Of a DNA stretch of 34,289 bases, positions 14,212 through 21,383 are shown one piece after another. The stretch is from an uncultured Chloroflexota bacterium (GTDB taxonomy: Bacteria > Chloroflexota > Anaerolineae > Anaerolineales > Villigracilaceae). Numbering within the stretch: the stretch's first letter is position 1; each line of letters begins with the position of its first letter. The notes beneath the pieces were generated by a model. That model had not been told where the DNA came from. It worked only from the letters and a program-made list of their open reading frames with translations, and searched no databases. The stretch is from NCBI GenBank assembly GCA_900696595.1, contig CAADGT010000177.1, forward strand, positions 1-34,289. Direction: 5' to 3'. Made by a program: the position numbers and the translations under genes.

Positions 14212-15174
14212 ATGGCAGAAATCATCGTCGTCGGCTCCCTCAACGCAGACCTCGTCGTCAAATCGCCGCGCTTCCCGCAGCCGGGCGAAACCATCAGCGG
14301 CGAAGATTTACAAATCATCTCCGGCGGCAAGGGCGCAAACCAGGCTGTGGCGGCGGCAAGGCAGGGGGTGGACGTAACAATGATCGGACGGGTCGGAAGC
14401 GACAATTTCGGCGCCTTCCTCGTCGAGAATCTCAAATCGAATCGCGTGGATACGTCGCGCGTGATTGTAGATGAAGCCGCGACCGGAACCGCCGTCATCC
14501 TCGTGGATGCGAACGGGCAGAACAGCATCGTCCTCTCGCCGGGCGCGAACGGCAAAGTCTCGCCAGCGGATGTAGACTCCGCCTCTTTCCTAAACTCGAA
14601 GTTGCTTCTGCTCCAGTTGGAGATTCCCACGCCGACGGTTCTCCGCGCCGCGCAAAAAGCCCGCGAACACGGAATGACCGTCCTCCTCAACCCCGCGCCC
14701 GCAAAATCATTGCCCGCTGAATTGCTTGCAAACGTGGACATTCTCATCCCCAACGAAAGCGAACTTGCTTTGCTTACCGGTTTGCCCATCACGGATGTTT
14801 CATCCGCTGAAGTTGCCGCAAAAGAAATTTTGAAACAGGGCGTGAAGACGGTGATCGTGACGTTGGGCAGCGAAGGCGCGTTATTGGCGACAGGCGCGCA
14901 AGCGACGCAGGTAGGCGCGTATACAGTTGACGTTGTGGACACCACCGCGGCGGGCGACGCCTTCATCGGCGGATTCGCTTCCAAAATCCTTACGCATAGT
15001 TGGAGTTCTCCAACCCCGGCGGATGCGCAAGAGAGCGCATCCTACGCAAAAGCCCTCGAAGAAGCCGTCCGTTATGGATGCGCATGCGGCGCGCTGGCAA
15101 CGACCAAATTCGGCGCACAACCATCTTTGCCAACCAAAGCCGAGGTCGAAACCTTCCTCAACCAATATCAATAA
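14212..15174 (+). CDS. rbsK: ribokinase (PfkB family)
   Basis: This 320-residue sugar kinase phosphorylates ribose at O5 with ATP. It has the N-terminal PfkB signature region (GSLNADLV, GGKGANQAVAAARQG, GRVGSDNFG), LNPAPA, PNESELALLTG and the C-terminal DTTAAGDAF with catalytic base D249. Nucleoside hydrolases follow, giving it ribose as the natural substrate. Residues about 261-279 (THSWSSPTPADAQESASY) are extra compared with the usual spacing from GGFA to LEEAVRYG, and are encoded by two adjacent perfect hairpins (14999-15042). The last codons (NQYQ, stop) lie in the word repeat that fills the spacer to the next gene. The protein should still fold if the loop is external. Confidence 0.93.
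   Translation: MAEIIVVGSLNADLVVKSPRFPQPGETISGEDLQIISGGKGANQAVAAARQGVDVTMIGRVGSDNFGAFLVENLKSNRVDTSRVIVDEAATGTAVILVDANGQNSIVLSPGANGKVSPADVDSASFLNSKLLLLQLEIPTPTVLRAAQKAREHGMTVLLNPAPAKSLPAELLANVDILIPNESELALLTGLPITDVSSAEVAAKEILKQGVKTVIVTLGSEGALLATGAQATQVGAYTVDVVDTTAAGDAFIGGFASKILTHSWSSPTPADAQESASYAKALEEAVRYGCACGALATTKFGAQPSLPTKAEVETFLNQYQ
14991..15048. repeat. double-hairpin palindromic insertion inside rbsK
   Basis: GTTGGAG (14999-15005) pairs with CTCCAAC (15008-15014), and GGATGCGC (15021-15028) pairs with GCGCATCC (15035-15042). The pair is flanked by a TACGCA direct repeat (14991-14996 and 15043-15048). It falls where ribokinases normally have no extra residues and keeps the frame open. Confidence 0.7.
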
Positions 15175-15264
15175 CCAACCTCCAATTACCAATTACCAAC
15201 CTCCAATAACCAACCTCCAATTACCAATTACCAACTTCCATTCATCCTTCCTCCTTCATCCTCT
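15175..15264. repeat. tandem 'ccaattaccaaccte' word array
   Basis: The spacer is made of degenerate copies of CCAATTACC, CCAATAACC and CCAACCTCC, then a 'ttcatccttcctcc' tract. It begins inside the last ribokinase codons and runs to the nucleoside hydrolase ATG at 15265, leaving no Shine-Dalgarno. Confidence 0.8.
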
Positions 15265-16224
15265 ATGTCCTCCCCCACCCGTCTCATCCTCGACACCGAC
15301 CCCGGCGCGGACGACGCGCTCGCCATTTTGCTCATGCTGGCTTCGCCTGAGATTCAACTCGAAGCCGTCACTGCCGTCCACGGCAATGTGGGCATCGAAA
15401 AGACCACGCGCAACGCGCTGGCGATCTTGGAATTTCTCAATGCGGATATTCCGGTTGCAAGGGGATGTTCCCGTCCGCTGATCAAATCGCCGCATAATTG
15501 GGGAGAGTCCGTCCACGGCGCGAGCGGATTGGGACAGGCAAAACTGCCCGAGCCGAAGACAGAGCCGGTTGGCTTGCACGCAGTAGATTACCTGATTCAG
15601 CGCTTCCTCGCCGAACCGAAGGAACTGACGCTGTTTGCCGTCGGTCCGCTGACGAATATCGCGCTGGCGATCCGCAAAGAGCCGAAGTTCGCCGAAGCGG
15701 TAAAGGAATTGGTCGTCATGGGCGGGGCGATTCGCTCCGGCGGGAATGTCACGCCGCTGGCGGAGTTCAACATCCACGAAGACCCGCACGCGGCGCACAT
15801 CGTCTTCAATTCGGGGATTCCCATCACGCTCATTCCCCTCGATGCGACCTATAAATGTTTGCTCGCTCCGGCGGACGTTGAACGACTGCTTAAGACCGGT
15901 TCGCCCGTCGCGCATTTTGTCCGCGACGTGATGGCGGATTACATGGCGTTCTATTCAAAATATGAAGGGTTCGCCGGGTGCGCTTTGCACGATCCGTTGA
16001 CTGTCGCGGCGATCATCGCGCCGGAGTTGCTGCATCTCGAAGAACATTATGTGGACGTGGATGTTTCGGGCGGGGTCTCGACGGGGAAGACTTACGCCGA
16101 TTTTATGAAAGTCTCGAAGAAGCCCGCGAACATGAAGGTCGCTTTGGATGTGAAGGGCAGGGAGTTCGTGGAGTTGTTTTTGGAAAGGATCATGTCATTC
16201 ATACATGCTCAAGGCGGCGGCTGA
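15265..16224 (+). CDS. nucleoside hydrolase, inosine-uridine-preferring type (copy 1)
   Basis: This 319-residue enzyme cleaves the N-glycosidic bond of ribonucleosides to base and ribose. The calcium- and ribose-binding signature D10-T-D12-P-G-A-D16-D17 is at the start, followed by GNVGIEKTTRNA, VVMGGAIRSGGNVTPLAEFNIHEDPHAAHIVF and a C-terminal LHDPLTVAAI that supplies the last calcium ligand. Base preference cannot be read from the sequence. The ATG is preceded by repeat and has no obvious ribosome site. A paralogue follows four bases downstream, sharing the same order of motifs; the pair probably differ in base preference. Confidence 0.95.
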   Translation: MSSPTRLILDTDPGADDALAILLMLASPEIQLEAVTAVHGNVGIEKTTRNALAILEFLNADIPVARGCSRPLIKSPHNWGESVHGASGLGQAKLPEPKTEPVGLHAVDYLIQRFLAEPKELTLFAVGPLTNIALAIRKEPKFAEAVKELVVMGGAIRSGGNVTPLAEFNIHEDPHAAHIVFNSGIPITLIPLDATYKCLLAPADVERLLKTGSPVAHFVRDVMADYMAFYSKYEGFAGCALHDPLTVAAIIAPELLHLEEHYVDVDVSGGVSTGKTYADFMKVSKKPANMKVALDVKGREFVELFLERIMSFIHAQGGG

Positions 16225-16228
16225 GCTA

Positions 16229-17200
16229 ATGCAAAAACACATCATCCTCGACACCGACCCCGGCATTGACGACTCGCTTGCCATTCTTTTGGCGGCGGCT
16301 TCGCCTGAGATTGTTGTGGACGGCGTTGTCTCCGTGCATGGCAACGTCTCCACAGAGCAAACCACGCGCAACGCCTTGGCTGTTTTGGAGTTGGCGAAGG
16401 CGGGTCACGTCCCTGTCTATAAAGGATGCGACCTGCCTCTGGTAAAAGAGTCATTGCTCAGCCCGGAGACTCACGGCGACTCCGGCTTGGGCTATGCAGA
16501 ACTCCCAGAACCGCTGAATCAGCCCGGGGCGGGGCATGGAAGCGATTACATTATCGAGCGGATCATGTCAGAGCCGGGGGAGATCACATTGGTGTGCATT
16601 GGTCCGTTGACCAATGTCGCGCTGGCAATTCGGCAGGAGCCGCGCATTGTGGAAAACGTCAAAGAGGCGTTCATCATGGGCGGGGCGATCCAGTACCCGG
16701 GCAACACCACGGCGCTGGCAGAGTTCAATACCTTCGTGGACCCGCACGCGGCGCATATCGTTTTTCATTCGGGGATGCCGATAACGCTCACGCCGCTGGA
16801 CGTCACTTATCAATGTGTCTTCACCAAAGACGATTTGAATCGTTTGCTGAAAATCAATTCGCCGATCACAAAATTCATCGCAGATTCGACCCGCTTCTAC
16901 ATGGAGTTCCACGACGAGTATCAAAGCATCGAGGGCTGCGTGATCAACGACCCGATGACGCTGGCGCTGACCTTCATGCCGGAGATTTGCGACTACCAGG
17001 ATTTGGTCGTGGACGTGGACCTTTCGACGGGGGTTGGGCTGGGCAATACCTTCGCCGATTTCTATAATTATGAGAAGAAGCCGAAGAATATGCGGGTGGC
17101 AATGGGCGTGCGCCCGCGTCTGTTCATGGAAATGTTCCTGGAGCGGATGGAGAAACTGGCGCAGGGGGCATTTGCTCAGGGCAGCGAGAGCAATGGATAA
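16229..17200 (+). CDS. nucleoside hydrolase (copy 2)
   Basis: This 323-residue paralogue has D8-T-D10-P-G-I-D14-D15, GNVSTEQTTRNALAVLELA, FIMGGAIQYPGNTTALAEFNTFVDPHAAHIVF and INDPMTLALTF, so the active site looks intact. ATG 16229 is chosen because it aligns with the paralogue; an in-frame ATG at 16205 would overlap the upstream stop codon. It differs from copy 1 in several substrate-proximal segments, consistent with a tandem duplication that has diverged. It sits directly before the ECF transporter genes, which points to imported nucleosides as substrates. Confidence 0.94.
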   Translation: MQKHIILDTDPGIDDSLAILLAAASPEIVVDGVVSVHGNVSTEQTTRNALAVLELAKAGHVPVYKGCDLPLVKESLLSPETHGDSGLGYAELPEPLNQPGAGHGSDYIIERIMSEPGEITLVCIGPLTNVALAIRQEPRIVENVKEAFIMGGAIQYPGNTTALAEFNTFVDPHAAHIVFHSGMPITLTPLDVTYQCVFTKDDLNRLLKINSPITKFIADSTRFYMEFHDEYQSIEGCVINDPMTLALTFMPEICDYQDLVVDVDLSTGVGLGNTFADFYNYEKKPKNMRVAMGVRPRLFMEMFLERMEKLAQGAFAQGSESNG

Positions 17201-17205
17201 ATTTC

Positions 17206-17235
17206 GTGACATTCCGACGCCGAAAGTGTTATGAT
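17206..17235 (+). promoter_or_regulatory. possible internal promoter before the ECF transporter genes
   Basis: GTGACA (17206-17211) and TATGAT (17230-17235) are spaced by 18 bases, close to a sigma-70 pattern, about 40 bases before the ECF substrate-binding gene. It may allow the transporter to be expressed apart from the hydrolases. Confidence 0.3.
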
Positions 17236-17275
17236 AATCAAGTCGTTCATTTCATCATCTCAACCGGAGGATGCC

Positions 17276-18043
17276 ATGTTTGAGAATATCAAAAAAGAGT
17301 TTACCACCCGCACTCTGGTGCTTATTCCAATCGCAATTGCCATAAATATCGCCATTGGAGAGTTGGTGGTTCGTTTGAAACTGCCAGTGTATTTGGACAG
17401 TATTGGAACCGTCCTGGTTGGCGCGATTGCCGGTCCGTGGGCAGGCGCGCTGACAGGCGGTCTTGCCAATTTGATCTGGGGTCTGTTTAACCCATTTGCC
17501 GCGCCTTTCTTTTATGTTGCGGCGGCGATCGGTCTTATGGCGGGGTTTGCGGGCAAACGCGGCGCGTTCCAAAATGAGACCCCGCGCTGGGTGTCGGTGG
17601 TTGTCGGCGCAGTTTTTGTTTTTTCATTAACCCTGTTCATCCTTGCCTTCATCAATGCTTCAACGGATGAGACGGGCTACACCTCCTACCCAAGCATGAG
17701 TCAGTTGTTCTCTCAATATTTGGGGATCTTCATCTTCGCGATTCTTGCCGGCGCCGCCATCGGATACTTCCTCCTGCAAAAGGGCGGTTATGCGGGTATG
17801 TGGGGGCTCATCACCGGGATTGTCGCCGCCATTATTTCTGCGCCAACGGCTGCTTATGTTTTTGGCGGCGTGACAGGCTCCGGCACAGACTTGCTGGTTG
17901 CCGCCTTCCGCGCCAGCGGCGGCGGTATTCTCGCCTCGGTACTTGCGCAGGGCAGCGTCTCTGACCCATTTGATAAAATGCTTTCTTTCATGGTGGTTTG
18001 GCTTATTATTCGCTCTCTGCCTGCCCGCTTCACTTCACGATAA
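17276..18043 (+). CDS. ECF transporter substrate-binding (S) component
   Basis: This 255-residue integral membrane protein has five to six predicted helices and the S-component pattern LPVYLDSIGTVLVGAIAGPWAGALTGGLANLIWGLF, with small residues packed in the helices that contact the T component. GGAGG lies five bases before ATG 17276; the in-frame ATG 17231 would add an unlikely tail. Substrate is not readable from sequence, but neighbours (two nucleoside hydrolases and ribokinase) suggest a nucleoside. It heads the transporter set S-T-A-A. Confidence 0.88.
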   Translation: MFENIKKEFTTRTLVLIPIAIAINIAIGELVVRLKLPVYLDSIGTVLVGAIAGPWAGALTGGLANLIWGLFNPFAAPFFYVAAAIGLMAGFAGKRGAFQNETPRWVSVVVGAVFVFSLTLFILAFINASTDETGYTSYPSMSQLFSQYLGIFIFAILAGAAIGYFLLQKGGYAGMWGLITGIVAAIISAPTAAYVFGGVTGSGTDLLVAAFRASGGGILASVLAQGSVSDPFDKMLSFMVVWLIIRSLPARFTSR

Positions 18044-18052
18044 AACCGCGAC

Positions 18053-18829
18053 ATGAACGCCCTTGGCATGTATGTAGCCCGCGAAAGCGGGCTGCATAGT
18101 CTTCACCCACTTACCAAAGTTTTGCTGACTCTATTATTTATTACGGCAGGACTGACTCTGCCCGGAAATTGGACTGGATATTTCATTGTCGCCTTCATTG
18201 TTTTTCCACTCGCCTTTTGGGGGCGCGTAGTCTCAAACCTGTTCTCTGCAACGTGGAAGGTCAGCCTGCCGTTCGCAATTTCTGTGATCCTGATACATGG
18301 TTTTTTTTGGGGCGAGGGTACGCCTGTTTTTGAAGTCGGCATCCTTTCTCCTAAATGGGAGGGCGCCATATTTGCAGCAATTAGCATGGGCAGGATTATA
18401 TTGGTTATGTCTGTTTTTTTATTGTTTTCCATGACAACCCGGCCAGATGCTTTGATGATTACCCTTAAACAGGCTGGGGTTCCGAGCAGCATTGCCTATA
18501 TTATTGTTACAACCTTACAAATTGCGCCGAGCTTTCAAAGAAAAGCCCTGACCATATTGGATGCGCAGCGTTCGCGCGGACTCGAAACGGAAGGAAACCT
18601 GTACATTCGCGCCAAAGCGCTCATTCCTCTTATCCTGCCTCTGGTACTCGGCAGCCTGATGGAAGTGGAGGAACGCGCCATAGCCATAGAGGCGCGGGGC
18701 TTCAACTCCGGTAAAAAGGAAACCAGTCTAATTGAAATTCCTGATACGCCCTTGCAAAAAAATATTCGACGTATTGTCATCTTTTCGATATTTGGGTTGA
18801 TCGTACTTGGTGTGCTATGGCGTTTGTAG
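18053..18829 (+). CDS. ecfT: ECF transporter transmembrane (T) component
   Basis: This 258-residue membrane protein has about five helices and the cytoplasmic coupling motifs AQRSRGL and IEARGF, the 'Ala-Arg-Gly' elements that contact the two ATPases. Residues 7-16 (YVARESGLHS) are encoded by a 12-bp hairpin with a GAAA loop (18071-18098), unusual for this family, which normally begins close to the 'HPLTK' segment. It starts nine bases after the S gene and its 3' end overlaps the next ATPase gene by 13 bases, which implies translational coupling. Confidence 0.93.
   Translation: MNALGMYVARESGLHSLHPLTKVLLTLLFITAGLTLPGNWTGYFIVAFIVFPLAFWGRVVSNLFSATWKVSLPFAISVILIHGFFWGEGTPVFEVGILSPKWEGAIFAAISMGRIILVMSVFLLFSMTTRPDALMITLKQAGVPSSIAYIIVTTLQIAPSFQRKALTILDAQRSRGLETEGNLYIRAKALIPLILPLVLGSLMEVEERAIAIEARGFNSGKKETSLIEIPDTPLQKNIRRIVIFSIFGLIVLGVLWRL
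18071..18098. repeat. perfect GNRA-loop hairpin in the 5' coding region of ecfT
   Basis: TATGTAGCCCGC (18071-18082) pairs with GCGGGCTGCATA (18087-18098) with a single G-T pair and a GAAA tetraloop. It lies 18 bases into the reading frame and may be a repeat copy that became coding sequence or an mRNA structure affecting translation. Confidence 0.65.
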
Positions 18830-19668
18830 TTCTTAAAAATCTCACATACCTGTATCCAACTTCCGAAAAGCCGGTTTTGCGAAACCTCAGTTTTCATATT
18901 CAAGAAGGCGAGTTCGTCGCAGTCGTCGGTCCCAACGGGGCGGGCAAATCAACGCTGTGTTATGCGCTGGCGGGGTTTGTCCCGCATTTTTTCAAGGGCG
19001 AAATTTCGGGCGAGATCGAAGTGAACGGGAGGAAGTCGAGCGAGTCCACGCTGGATGAGTGGGTTCTAAACGTCGGACTGGCGTTTCAAAACCCGTTCAA
19101 TCAAATTTCCGGCGCGAAGTACACCGTCTTCGAGGAGATCGCCTTCGGGTTGGAAAACATCGGCGTGCCGCGCGAAGAGATGAAGAAGCGGGTGGAGGAC
19201 GCCATGTCCCTGACGGGGATCGGCGATCTGGCGGATCGCTCCCCTTATTCGCTCTCCGGCGGACAACAGCAACGCGTCGCGCTGACCTCGATCCTGGTCA
19301 TGCGACCCCGGCTTTTGGTCCTCGACGAGCCGACCTCGCAAATGGACCCGATCGGCGCGCGCGAAGTCTTTGGCGTGGTGCGGAAGATGGCTGAAGAAGG
19401 GATGACGGTCGTGATGGTCGAACATAAAGTGGAATGGATCGCGAATTTCGCAGACCGGGTCATCGCTTTGAAAGAGGGTCAAATCTTGCTCGAAGGGTCT
19501 GCCAGCGAGGTGTTGACCTCCGAAGCGCTGGTCGAAAATGGGTTTGGCGTTTCGCGTTACACATCGGCGGCAAGAGAGGCGAAGAAAAAAGGGCTGTGGA
19601 AGAAGGAACGATTACCAGTCACTTTGGACGAAGCGGCGGAAGGGTTTAACCTGACGCGTAATGCGTGA
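18817..19668 (+). CDS. ecfA1: ECF transporter ATPase 1
   Basis: This 283-residue ABC ATPase powers the ECF transporter. It has Walker A GPNGAGKST (38-46), Q-loop FQNP, a canonical signature SLSGGQQQR, Walker B LLVLDEPTSQMD and the switch histidine in VVMVEHKVEW. It overlaps the ecfT end by 13 bases. The final residues LTRNA and the TGA stop (19666-19668) are provided by a 'gcgtaatgcgt' palindromic repeat that continues into the spacer. It pairs with ecfA2, whose signature motif is altered, so this subunit may supply the one canonical ATP site. Confidence 0.95.
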   Translation: MAFVVLKNLTYLYPTSEKPVLRNLSFHIQEGEFVAVVGPNGAGKSTLCYALAGFVPHFFKGEISGEIEVNGRKSSESTLDEWVLNVGLAFQNPFNQISGAKYTVFEEIAFGLENIGVPREEMKKRVEDAMSLTGIGDLADRSPYSLSGGQQQRVALTSILVMRPRLLVLDEPTSQMDPIGAREVFGVVRKMAEEGMTVVMVEHKVEWIANFADRVIALKEGQILLEGSASEVLTSEALVENGFGVSRYTSAAREAKKKGLWKKERLPVTLDEAAEGFNLTRNA

Positions 19669-19703
19669 CGCGCAATATCGCGCATTACGCATTACGCATT
19701 ACG
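19656..19703. repeat. 'cgcattacgcattacg' repeat overlapping the ecfA1 3' end
   Basis: GCGTAATGCGT (19656-19666) faces three direct copies of CGCATTA (19681-19703) in inverted orientation. The left arm encodes the last ecfA1 residues and part of its stop; the right arm ends three bases before the ecfA2 start. Confidence 0.75.
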
Positions 19704-19706
19704 AAT

Positions 19707-20513
19707 ATGACGGAATCAATGAAGATCGCCATAGATAAACTCCATTTCACCTACCCCATCGGCTTGGAAGCCTTGAAGGGCATCAGCCTCGTCGTCGAAC
19801 CCGGCGAGCAGGTCGCGATCGTCGGGCAGAACGGCGCGGGGAAGACGACGCTCGCGCGTCACTTGAACGGACTGCTCAAGCCGACATCCGGCTCCGTATT
19901 CATTGGCGATTGGGAGACGACAAAATTTTCGACGGCGAAACTGGCTGCGCGGGTCGGCTATGTTTTTCAAAACCCGGACGAGCAATTGTTCTCAAGGGAT
20001 GTGGTGACCGAAGTCTCGTTCGGTCCGCGCAATTTGGGATACGCCAAGGGGAAAGTGGATGAACTCGTCGAGCGCGCGATGGCGTTGACTGAGTTGAACG
20101 GCAAGGCTGAGGCCAATCCCTACGACCTCTCGCCCGCCTGGAGAAAAATGGTCGCGCTGGCTTCGATCATAGCGATGGACACGCCCATCGTCATCTTCGA
20201 CGAGCCGACGACGGGACAGGATGCCGTCAACGTGGCGAGGATTGCTCATGTCATATCGGAATTGAAGCGCGAGGGCAGGACCGTCGTCGTCATCACACAC
20301 GACATTGACTTCTGCGCCGAGAACTTCGAGCGCGTGATCGCTTTATCGCAGGGGCGGGTATTGCTGGACGGCTCGACGCGGGAGGTGTTGGGTCAGGAAG
20401 ATATCCTGGCGCAGACCTATGTGGAACCCCCGCAGTTGACGAGGTTGGGAAAACGATTGGGGTTGAAAGAAACGGTGACGACGCAGGAGGAGTTTATAAA
20501 GTCGCTCGCGTAG
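19707..20513 (+). CDS. ecfA2: ECF transporter ATPase 2 with altered signature motif
   Basis: This 268-residue ABC ATPase has Walker A GQNGAGKTT (40-48), Q-loop FQNP, Walker B IVIFDEP (D165, E166), D-loop TTGQD and switch H198. Where the ABC signature L-S-G-G-Q belongs it reads L141-S-P-A-W-R-K147 (DLSPAWRKMVALASII). Some ECF ATPase subgroups also depart from L-S-G-G-Q here, so this need not be a defect, but the ATP site completed by this motif may be weak. The start is ATG 19707; the longer frame upstream is a repeat. No Shine-Dalgarno is visible. It ends the operon. Confidence 0.93.
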   Translation: MTESMKIAIDKLHFTYPIGLEALKGISLVVEPGEQVAIVGQNGAGKTTLARHLNGLLKPTSGSVFIGDWETTKFSTAKLAARVGYVFQNPDEQLFSRDVVTEVSFGPRNLGYAKGKVDELVERAMALTELNGKAEANPYDLSPAWRKMVALASIIAMDTPIVIFDEPTTGQDAVNVARIAHVISELKREGRTVVVITHDIDFCAENFERVIALSQGRVLLDGSTREVLGQEDILAQTYVEPPQLTRLGKRLGLKETVTTQEEFIKSLA

Positions 20514-20567
20514 GGCGCGCGCCGCAAGCGCATCGGCGCAGGGGAAGGCCGACTATAGTATTGCTCT

Positions 20568-20709
20568 CTGATTATCTTACACTCTTAAAATCAGGACGCA
20601 GACGAGCGCGGAAAACGCTGATTCAAGACATTTTTTTCAGGCGTTTTGCCAAAAAATCTGCGTTCATCCGCGTTTTCCGCGTCCTAAAAACAAAGTGTAA
20701 GGTAATCAA
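20568..20709. mobile_element. MITE-like element with 9-bp flanking direct repeats
   Basis: A palindromic element with ends CTGATTATCTTACACT and AGTGTAAGGTAATCAA (inverted matches at 14 of 16) encloses a core of 'gcggaaaacgc' and 'gcgttttccgc' words. It is flanked by TATTGCTCT at 20559-20567 and again at 20710-20718, exactly abutting the element. The core words are shared with the elements at 4852 and 9143, but the ends differ. The flanks look like a target-site duplication, so this copy probably arrived by transposition. It has no coding capacity. Confidence 0.72.
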
Positions 20710-20747
20710 TATTGCTCTTTAAAAACTACGCCAGTCGCGAAGGTTTT

Positions 20748-20814
20748 ACGCGGCGCTGCAAACTTCAGTTTGCTTCTCGCGCAGGCGCAAATTGAAGTTT
20801 GCGGTACGCGCCGC
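20748..20814. repeat. palindromic 'gtaccgcaaacttcaatttgc' repeat, copy 2
   Basis: The pair CTGCAAACTTCAGTTTGC and GCAAATTGAAGTTTGCGGTAC is symmetric, with outer arms ACGCGGCG and CGCGCCGC. It is homologous to the copy at 13041-13095. The two copies bracket the nucleoside operon. Confidence 0.7.
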
Positions 20815-20822
20815 CCATGCTG

Positions 20823-21383
20823 TTACCAAAATAAAAAACCCGTCTTCAGCGCAAACCAGTCAATGAGGGATGGATAGAACCCCAAGCCCAGCAGGGCGAC
20901 GATGATTCCCAAAATCATTCCGGCAACGATGTCCGACAGATAATGCACGCCCATGGCGACGCGCGCCAAAGCCACCAGCGGAGCCCAAAGCCAGAGGAGC
21001 AGAGCCAGCCAGGGCGGGGCGAGAGCCGATCCGATCGCGGCGATGAGGAAGGCGCGGGCGGCGTGTCCCGATGGGAAGGAGTGCGGATCCGTGTTCCTGT
21101 AGATTCCCCCCCAATCTCCTTCGGGTCGTTTGCGTTTAACGCTGAATTTAACAAGCAAGACAACGACCGCCAGCCCGCCAATGCCGAAAAATTCGACCGT
21201 TTCCCATTTTTTCCAAAACGGATCGCTGAAGAACCAGGCGAGGATCAGCCCTGGAAGCCACAGCCACGAGTCGCCGGAATGTGCGAAGAAGACGGCGAGG
21301 TTGCGCAAAAGACCCGGCTTTTCCGCCACGCGCATCTGGCTGGAGAGCCGGGCATCGAGTTCGAGGATGCGCCGAAAGGTCAT
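20823..21383 (-). CDS. PAP2-family membrane phosphatase
   Basis: This 186-residue membrane protein has the three PAP2 motifs: K-x6-R-P in VKRKRPEGDW, PSGH in FPSGHAARAF, and an R-x5-H-x3-D in ARVAMGVHYLSD. By family it dephosphorylates a lipid phosphate or pyrophosphate (for example phosphatidate or undecaprenyl pyrophosphate), or acts on a related headgroup. Its ATG overlaps the stop codon of the upstream nucleotidyltransferase gene by four bases, so it is translated in a coupled way and its natural substrate may be a product of that operon. Confidence 0.92.
   Translation of the reverse strand: MTFRRILELDARLSSQMRVAEKPGLLRNLAVFFAHSGDSWLWLPGLILAWFFSDPFWKKWETVEFFGIGGLAVVVLLVKFSVKRKRPEGDWGGIYRNTDPHSFPSGHAARAFLIAAIGSALAPPWLALLLWLWAPLVALARVAMGVHYLSDIVAGMILGIIVALLGLGFYPSLIDWFALKTGFLFW

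Larger units (their letters stand above)
20514..20822. other. convergent spacer with a MITE-like element and a palindromic repeat
   Basis: The 309 bases between the convergent ecfA2 and PAP2 genes hold the 142-bp element with flanking direct repeats (20568-20709) and the palindromic repeat at 20748-20814. No gene is seen. Confidence 0.75.
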
